In this document: in pieces, positions 29,245 through 30,292 of the stretch
Layout: every line of letters starts with the position of its first letter
How positions within the stretch are numbered: the stretch's first letter is position 1
Assembly (NCBI GenBank): GCA_003427395.1
Contig: BFEA01000107.1
Location: 404,455-434,746, forward strand
DNA from: Chara braunii
Lineage: Eukaryota; Streptophyta; Charophyceae; Charales; Characeae
Direction of reading: 5' to 3'
DNA: 30,292 nucleotides
Made by a program: the position numbers and the translations under genes
Notes under the pieces: generated by a model
The model's database searches: none
Told to the model about the DNA's origin: nothing
Seen by the model: only the letters and a program-made list of their open reading frames with translations

Positions 29245-29383
29245 GGGACGCTGGGCCCAATTTCCAGCAGGTGTTGCTCCCCACCAATAGATGGAGCCTC
29301 CCCGACAGTGCTAGTGGTGGCACTGCCTGCTCTTATCAGCACCCCTAGCAGCCGCTCCGGTTGTTTCTCAAAAAAAAAAAAAA
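29245..29383 (+). mobile_element. SINE family A
   Basis: GGGACGCTGGGCCC hairpin, CCCCACCAATAGATGGAGCC, CTGCTCTTATCAGCACCCCT and 14 A. The long-form head is not seen upstream. Confidence 0.85.
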
Positions 29384-29436
29384 GAGCACATACGCATCTC
29401 ACCGAGCAGTCCTAAGTCTGAGATGGCCTGGGTCTC

Positions 29437-29641
29437 TTTTTTTTTTTTTTTTTTTTTAACAGTCCGAGCTGATGCTAGGGATGCTGATAGAAGCAGACAC
29501 CACTAGCACCCCCGGAGAGGCTCCATGTATTGTTGGGGAGCAACACCTGCTGGAAACCGGGTCCAGCATCCCGGAGAACATTGTAAATATGTGATGATAC
29601 CCTGCCAGCATTGATTACCGTGGTCCTCAGGGGATTTACTG
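29437..29641 (-). mobile_element. SINE family A, long form
   Basis: Minus strand: head with GTAATCAATGCTGGCAGGG, GGGATGCTGGACCC hairpin, CCCCAACAATACATGGAGCC and 21 A. It lies tail to tail with the copy at 29245-29383, 53 bp apart. Confidence 0.85.
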
Positions 29642-29724
29642 CGAGGGTGACAGGGACAGGGACTAATGTCTTGGGCCCGGGGGGCACCGGGTCACAAAGA
29701 GGGGGAGGGAGGGCCTGGGCCATT

Positions 29725-29970
29725 CTCAATCTCACCCAAATCGTGTCTCCAGGCCGAGGTCCCACTAGCAAAGAGGATAGGATCAAGCTCCAGAATCTGG
29801 ATTTGTTTTATGCAGAGATGCAGAAAAGCAGTTCAATCTCGATTTCCTGCATCTCTCCACAAACACGTCCAAATTCAGGCATTCGATCCGATCCTCTTTG
29901 CTAGTGGGACCATGCCCCAGAGGAGAGGCGTAATCTTACTCTGTGACAAAAAGTCATTCCCCGAGATTGA
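29725..29970. repeat. Long imperfect inverted repeat
   Basis: Arms 29758-29823 and 29847-29911 pair along their length: the outer 21 bp (GGTCCCACTAGCAAAGAGGA and one more) are perfect, the inner part is imperfect, and the loop is 23 nt. Further out, CTCAATCTC (29725-29733) pairs with GAGATTGAG (29962-29970). It could be a foldback/MITE or a precursor-like hairpin. Confidence 0.8.
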
Positions 29971-30292
29971 GCTTCCCCCCTTTTCTTTTTGTTTTTTTTC
30001 TTTTTTTGAAAAAAGCCCAGGTTGTTGTAGAGGCTGGATTCTAGACATATGAGAGTCACCTTCCCCACTCGGCCATGTGCTAGAGGCCTCCTATTCCTAC
30101 GGAACTCCCTCCCAACCTACCACTCTCGTAATGTCTCCCCCGACATACCCCTACTCCCATTATCCTACCTCAGTGTCTACCACTCAGGACCGTCACCCTC
30201 CATCCAGTCTTTTTTTCTTGATCGGGGGGGACCCTTTTTTTTTTTTTTTTGACCTTAGTCTACGTTAGCTTGCCATTCATTACCGGCCAACT
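29971..30292. other. No gene seen
   Basis: Pyrimidine-rich, with T runs near 29990-30008 and at 30235-30250. The second may be the reversed tail of another retroposon, cut by the window end. Confidence 0.4.

Overview
This is repeat-dense eukaryotic genomic DNA with no intact host gene that I can prove. It holds a Ty3/gypsy LTR retrotransposon primed by initiator-Met tRNA, an L1-type LINE with a plant-like C-terminal CCHC region, many poly(A)-tailed short retroposons, microsatellites, an N gap and an Illumina Nextera mate-pair adapter. This suggests a short-read draft assembly of a large plant-lineage genome. My best guess is a charophyte alga such as Chara; that is an inference from the style of the elements, not a match.

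Layout. (1) 1-8970: one minus-strand Ty3/gypsy element. The last 95 bp of its 3' LTR open the window and are repeated exactly at 8876-8970, the outer end of a roughly 2.3 kb 5' LTR. Reading right to left: LTR, PBS (6644-6656), gag, protease, RT, RNase H, a PHD finger, integrase, then a 160-codon open frame that starts on the integrase stop (ATGA). The polyprotein has eight in-frame stops, two frameshifts and an RT deletion, so it is dead. (2) 8971-10275: a plus-strand poly(A)-tailed non-coding retroposon made of hairpins whose loops repeat while their stems change. (3) 10276-13820: direct repeats, a tRNA-like relic, further retroposons (one a minus-strand relative of the hairpin family), SINEs and a foldback element. 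(4) 13873-14900: N gap, 34 misplaced bases and the sequencing adapter. (5) 14901-16390: two candidate exons, then microsatellites. (6) 16390-28101: an old decayed LINE, apparently split at about 17.0 kb and 26.5 kb by a younger LINE (about 17.0-23.25 kb) and a second long hairpin-array retroposon (about 24.06-26.52 kb). (7) 28.1-30.3 kb: SINEs, a 60-bp tandem repeat and a long hairpin-forming inverted repeat.

How the parts fit. At least seven short elements, the tails of both hairpin-array elements and possibly the 3' end of the young LINE share one 3' module (GGGACGCTG hairpin, CCCCAC-AATAGAT box, poly(A)). The simplest reading is one LINE machinery that recognises this tail and has mobilised several unrelated non-coding bodies. 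The best candidate for something undescribed is the hairpin-array family: conserved G/A-rich loops on stems that differ between copies but stay paired, at 9.0-10.0, 12.0-12.1 and 24.7-26.2 kb.
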